Part shown: positions 59,295 through 64,000 of the stretch, piece after piece
How the letters are laid out: every line of letters starts with the position of its first letter
How positions within the stretch are numbered: position 1 is the stretch's first letter
Source: Jacaranda mimosifolia
Lineage: Eukaryota; Streptophyta; Magnoliopsida; Lamiales; Bignoniaceae
Length of the DNA: 64,000 nucleotides
Direction: 5' to 3'
Assembly: GCA_018894105.1 (NCBI GenBank)
Contig: CM032121.1
Location: 19,998,730-20,062,729, forward strand
Program-made: the position numbers and the translations under genes
The notes under the pieces: generated by a model
What the model saw: the letters and a program-made list of their open reading frames with translations, nothing else
What the model was told of the DNA's origin: nothing
Databases searched by the model: none

Positions 59295-60595
59295 TTAACA
59301 AGCTGCTGATTGATTGGTGAAGGGATGATAGAAGTGCGGCTTTGGAGCCATAACATAAGGGCTCTTAGCCGCGTTTTCTGGACCGCCGCCGATCCTTTCA
59401 CAGGAAGGACACATGGTGAGGGTTGCCGCTGGAAGCTGCATGTACAGCGGCTGAGCTAATTTAAGTGCCTTCAGCTCCTGCAGCTCCTTCTGCAGGCGTC
59501 GGTTCTCATCTGTTAGCGTCTCACAGCATTTCTTCAAGAACTCACAGTCTACTTCTGTTTGCTTCAGCTTAGTCCTGTGAAAAGCGAAAAAGAAAAATAT
59601 ATCATTTTCAGAGTTCCGTATCATTTTTGAACAATTAATAGATAAACTGTCGATGATCAACAAATTAATAAATCATTCCTTTTAAACAAAAATAGGTGGC
59701 CAAATAATTTTGGCTAATAGCTAAAAGTTAACAACACCTGGGCCCTGGAAAATATGTTGGAATGATCTTTAAAGAAAAAGTAATAAGATATCTCAGCTTT
59801 CTTGTTTCAAATAGTTCGATTTCTTCTCTTTTTCGTTGTGTTCAAAAATGATAATGAAAACTAAGGTCTGTTTTTATCAATATTTTTCATATAATAGTTA
59901 TATTCTTGATTAAAATTCCAAGGCTCATCAAGTTTTCACCTGGCTCTTCTGTTCTGGAACCACACTTCAACCTGCCGAGGCCTAAGCTTCAACTCCCGGG
60001 CCAAGTCTTGCTTTTGTTTCTGATTAACATATAAAAAAGAAAACGTAAAAATCAGCATGATCCCTATTAAGTAATTAATTATATTCATATAAAGAAATGG
60101 CTGTTTTGTGTATGTAATTACAGGATTGAGAGTACTGTGTTGCTTGAAGCTTTCCTCCAAAAGGGCAGACTGAGCTTTACTGAGCCGAAGTTTCTTCCTT
60201 CCATTTGATCCATCATCATCTTCATCGCTAACTCTGGAGGAAACCCTCTCTATTTCTACCTCTTCACTGCCAAACTCTCTCTCCCTCTTCACGCTAACGT
60301 TGGAGAAAGACGAGGCAGCACTGTCTTGTCTGTGCAAATTATGATGATCCGCCGCAGACTGGTGATCATTAAAACCACCTTTGTGGTTATCTGAATCCAC
60401 TTTTTTTACTGAATGAATCAGATCGTAGGTTTCACCTGCAGATAGGCTCAGAGTCAATGAGGGCTGATCAGAAAATTTTCCCAGTTGATCAATATTTTGG
60501 GCTGTAGCTGGCTTTTTAGACTTGACTTCTCCGGTTGATGATGAAAATCCCAACCCTAAAACCAGGCCTGTATTGCATAAATCATCCAACCCCAT
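59295..60595 (-). CDS. HAT22: Class II HD-Zip transcription factor, HAT22/HAT9-like
   Basis: Three exons on the minus strand, 60595-60122, 60019-59940 and 59574-59295, with GT-AG introns and consistent phases, give 277 residues, the usual length for this family. N-terminal '[16 protein letters not shown]' is the HAT22/HAT9 signature. LTLSL (47-51) is an EAR repression motif. The homeodomain is at about 133-189 ('[18 protein letters not shown]', then '[15 protein letters not shown]'). The leucine zipper has Leu 198, 205, 212 and 219. The class II CPSCE redox motif is at 240-244, and the end is 'FTNQSAAC'. It should be a nuclear DNA-binding repressor recognising CAATNATTG-like sites; in Arabidopsis HAT22 relatives act in ABA, cytokinin and senescence responses. 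All key residues look intact. It is the only confident host gene in the window. Confidence 0.96.
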
Positions 60596-61000
60596 TTATA
60601 TTTAATTTTCAGTAAATTAAATTGGCTGGAAAGTTCGATACTTTTTGGCTGTGGGGGAAGAGAGAAGGGTCTAGCTGATTGATTGTGTGAAGAATATATG
60701 GTGTTTCAAAATTATATATTGAGAGAAGAAGGAGTCTACTCTCTCTCTCTCTGTATATCTGTTCTTTTCTTTTTTAACTCTGTCGTGGGGGGCGGAAATG
60801 AGGATTAGCAGAGGCTAAGAGGAGACTTATGTAATGGGGGGAGTGGGGTGGTGGAATATTGGGTGGGTGGCTATTCTATGATTAATAATCAACAGAATGA
60901 ATCAGTATGGAAAGGAATTTAGGTTAGGAAATGATGAAAAGTCACACTCTCTCCCCCTCTCTCTTACACAACTTGGTTGACCATTTGAACCCCACTTATT
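60596..61000 (-). promoter_or_regulatory. Probable 5' region of the HAT22-like gene
   Basis: Upstream on the minus strand: a TATA-like aatatataat at 60720-60711, about 117 bp before the ATG, and a pyrimidine/purine (ct)n tract at 60740-60756, common in plant 5' regions. A gattaataatc palindrome at 60878-60888 could be an HD-binding core and hence an autoregulatory site. The transcription start is not shown by the sequence. Confidence 0.4.
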
Positions 61001-63083
61001 GTTATCTCCAATTATGATGACCAACAACGAGGAAACTAAAAGAAGCAACCCCACCCCCCCCCCCCCCCCCCGGTCCTCTACTCTCGTTAATTTGACAGAA
61101 ATGATCAGAAGTCAGCAAGAATCGATCGATGTAAAGAATGAGGACGTGGATTCACATGGCAACGGGGAACACACACCAAGAGAATGATTCGTCTGCCCTT
61201 TCGCCACCCATTAGCACGCCAAATTATACTGTTTTTACCACTCTACCTCTCTCTTTCTAATTTTCTCATCATTAAGAACCCATTAATTTGCTTTTTAACC
61301 TTATGTATTTACACTATTTTTGTATACGTACGTATTTGGCCGTCAATCATCAGCCAACTCGCGCAAAAGTCAGTGTATTTGTGGCTAACGCTGTCACCGG
61401 CTGAAATTTTGTCATCTCATCAAGAGAAAACCATACACTTCACTATTAGGGAGCGTTTTAAAGGATACCATGATATTTTTAATTATGTACACTTTTCTTT
61501 TTTTATTCATTTTTTTTTTTTTTTCTGTTTTCTTGACAATCTTTCAACACTCTTTGAGTAAGATATGCAATCAGCAAGGATGTTTAATAGAATTCACATG
61601 TACAGGCAAGTCGCAATTCATATCAATTTCTAGTATACATTAGACCCTCTATTTTATTTTATATTTCATCTTCTACATCAACTTGATGAATATATATTAA
61701 GTGTCTCATATTTTCAATCAATTAATTGAAATCAATTTATAGCAGACCACATGACATATCTCTTACACTATGCTTGGTCTAATTTGTTGCAAATGGGTCT
61801 CATGTTATACATACTTTTCTGACAAACTCTTTCCCTTTTATAATAAACGGGACTTTTGGAGGATGGAATGTATGGTCCCACCTCAAAATGTTAAGAAGAT
61901 GAGATAGAGATGTGCTCCATGGTTAATTCATTTTTTTGTGCATGTGGGAAAGAGTAAAAAAGGGAAAGTTGAGGGAAGGTAGCCCAAACACAGCATATGT
62001 TATATTGCTAGAGGTGGTGATAGAATATGATTCATAAAACACGAATCAGGACCTTTGCTTAACTAGAAAGTTGATGGGGGGTGTTTGTGTTTGGGGCCTA
62101 CCAATCCGTAGGATTGCATACACATTTAATAATGCATTGTCGGCTATGCTGATGAGAAGTTAGGTAACCAGTTAATTAAGCATGATTAATACTCCTATTC
62201 GTCATCTCAACTTACAAATTACAACAATATATATCATCCTGCGCAGTCTCTCAACTTTTTGCTTTGCCCCCAACTTTTGTCATTTTACTAACTTGCCCTT
62301 CCTCCCATTATTGAAACTACTAATACATATGGATAATACCTCTGTGTGATCTAATCACTTATATATAGAATATATATAGTTGTCCTTGTGTGCAGATAAT
62401 GTTAATAATCAATATATATCCTCATTGTAATAATACTTTTTTAGGAAAAAAAATGAAAACTAATTATCATTTCTTTTCTAAGTGCTATCATTGATTTGTA
62501 CTCCTTATATTTTCTTGAGTTTTATAATTAACTATATTAACATTGACTTAATTTGTCGCAATTTTTTTAAATTTATTTATTATATCTATACGTATATGGG
62601 GGGCCTTCACGTGGTTGGAGTTTAAACTGTTGTATCAACATTTTTATATGGAATTGGCCAGAAGTACTTGAACTTAATTTCTCGGGATGATTGGGAGTAA
62701 TTGTGAATCCCATGTTGCCAATCATCCCTTATATTACTTAAATAAATGCAGGAAGCGAGTAGTTAAGTAGATATTGTAATTACGTCACCGCCAATCTTTT
62801 TGTCGCTCGTGTGTGCACAAAAGTCTCACAAACTCTAAGGTTGGTGGTCCTCATACATTGAATAATGTTTAATGACCTACACTGTAGTGACATTGTACCC
62901 ATAATAATTAATTCCATACACTCACTTCTATGGGTCTCGTATTATTGCTTGGTTATAAAATTAAATAAACTAAATATACATACATACATATATATATATA
63001 TAATTTTGATACTATCAAAAATTAAATATAAAGACAATTTAATAAATTGACTAAAAATGACAATAGACTTAAAATTGATTAAC
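61001..63083. other. Intergenic region upstream of HAT22-like gene
   Basis: No gene was recognised. A run of 18 C lies at 61054-61071 (inside a 62-codon frame starting at 60999, not considered coding). (ta)n is at 62990-63002. The open frame at 61184-61561 is low complexity and hydrophobic and has no similarity. Confidence 0.45.
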
Positions 63084-63091
63084 TAATTAGT

Positions 63092-63784
63092 AACAGGGGT
63101 GTTCACGGTTCGATTTGGATCGGTGATGGACGCGTTGTGTACTTTATGTTTAGTTTATATTTTGATTATTTGATTTGAGAATAGGAATTTATTTGATTTG
63201 AGAATAGGAATATATTGTTTTGTTGAAAGGATAACATTTCATCATTTGTAATGCTCTCTCAAAACGAAAAAATTCAATCCAATTCAATCCATTTTAAATC
63301 GGTTTGGATTGGATTGGTTAATTTGGTTTTTCAATTTAAATTTTTAATTAAAATATTTGACAATTTACAATTGATAATTAAATTAATTTAATCAATCAAT
63401 TTGTAAATTTCATTTAGCAATCATATCACTAATCTTGTGGAATTAAGTTAAATTATGTAAGAACTCACAACTATAAAGTTGTAAGTCCACAATAATTTTT
63501 GCTATGTATTTGATTTTTGAAAGTGAAAAAATTCTAGGTTTAGTTTGTTTTAATTTATTTGTATATTTTACAATTATTATATATTTTTATATTATTAATA
63601 TATAAATTTTGGTTCGATTTGGATTGGATCGGTTTTTGATATTAGAACTGAAAATCAATCCAAACCGATCGATTTTAAAAGAAACAAATCCAATTCAATT
63701 TAAAAAAGTTCGATTTTGATCGATTTTTTATTTTTTGGATTGATTTGTCGGTTTTTTTTTTATTGGATTGAATTTGAATACCCA
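63092..63784. mobile_element. hAT-type MITE (693 bp) with 8-bp TSD
   Basis: Flanked by taattagt (63084-63091 and 63785-63792). The ends aacaggggtgttcacggttc and, reversed, tgggtattcaaattcaatcc are imperfect inverted repeats; the interior is rich in ggattggat / atccaatcc in both orientations (ends like those of the hAT MITE at 48000). Confidence 0.82.
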
Positions 63785-63792
63785 TAATTAGT

Positions 63793-64000
63793 TAAAAAAT
63801 CGAGAACCCAAATAACAAACCATGTCCATAAAGAGACAGAAAAATCTTAATGGGCCTAAACTCATCAAAACTAATAATTATAAGTATTGAGTCCCATAGA
63901 AATCATTTACAAAAAATTTCAAAATCGAAAAAATTTCAAGAAGAGAAGATCTTTCTATGTGCATTTCAAAGAAGACAACCCAACACTTTGCTATTTTACA
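63793..64000. other. Window end, nothing recognised
   Basis: AT-rich non-coding sequence; no repeat end or protein similarity was seen. Confidence 0.35.

Noticed and set aside
60999..61561. Frames upstream of the HAT22-like gene
   Set aside because: One contains the C run and the other is low-complexity hydrophobic; no splice or homology support.

Overview
This window is a piece of a plant nuclear genome, most likely a eudicot. It is AT-rich and intron-bearing, and its only confident single-copy host gene is a class II HD-Zip transcription factor of the HAT22/HAT9 type (59295-60595, minus strand). Nearly everything else is transposable-element (TE) sequence, layered so that the order of insertion can often be read from target-site duplications (TSDs).

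Layout. 1300-3458: decayed CACTA (TNP2-type) transposase, cut at 3459 by a Ty1/copia family with very long LTRs (about 2.24 kb). That family forms an inverted head-to-head arrangement over 3459-10612. 11049-25508: a Ty3/gypsy, Tat-like, gag-protease-only element on the minus strand, with small LTRs and tandem repeats in its 3' part. A hAT transposon (16282-24914, 8-bp TSD) sits in its gag, and the hAT transposase is itself broken by a solo copia LTR (17379-19615, TSD tcttg) and by a Mutator-like foldback element (20931-22804, 10-bp TSD). 27071-31060: a second decayed Tat-like gypsy, next to a CACTA element (31212-37256, TSD ata) that holds a roughly 90-bp satellite with higher-order structure and a captured piece of a host C2-domain gene.

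38665-47383 is the best-preserved mobile element: an 8.7-kb Mutator-like element (MULE) with terminal inverted repeats of about 600 bp and a perfect 9-bp TSD (taaaatcaa). On its minus strand it carries a MuDR-type transposase that is open except for one in-frame stop, and a five-exon gene for a plant mobile domain (PMD, 'aminotransferase-like') protein whose exon phases all agree and which is open over about 678 codons. It is the strongest candidate for an unusual two-gene system here: a transposase paired with a chromatin/silencing-related PMD protein.

47626-49316 and 55835-56279 are related MITEs, one with a nested hAT MITE. 49327-54636 is a complete but degenerate Ty1/copia element. 57651-58995 looks like a miniature LTR element (TRIM). 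The HAT22-like gene follows, then intergenic DNA with a hAT MITE (63092-63784). All identifications come from reading the sequence and translated motifs; no database search was run.
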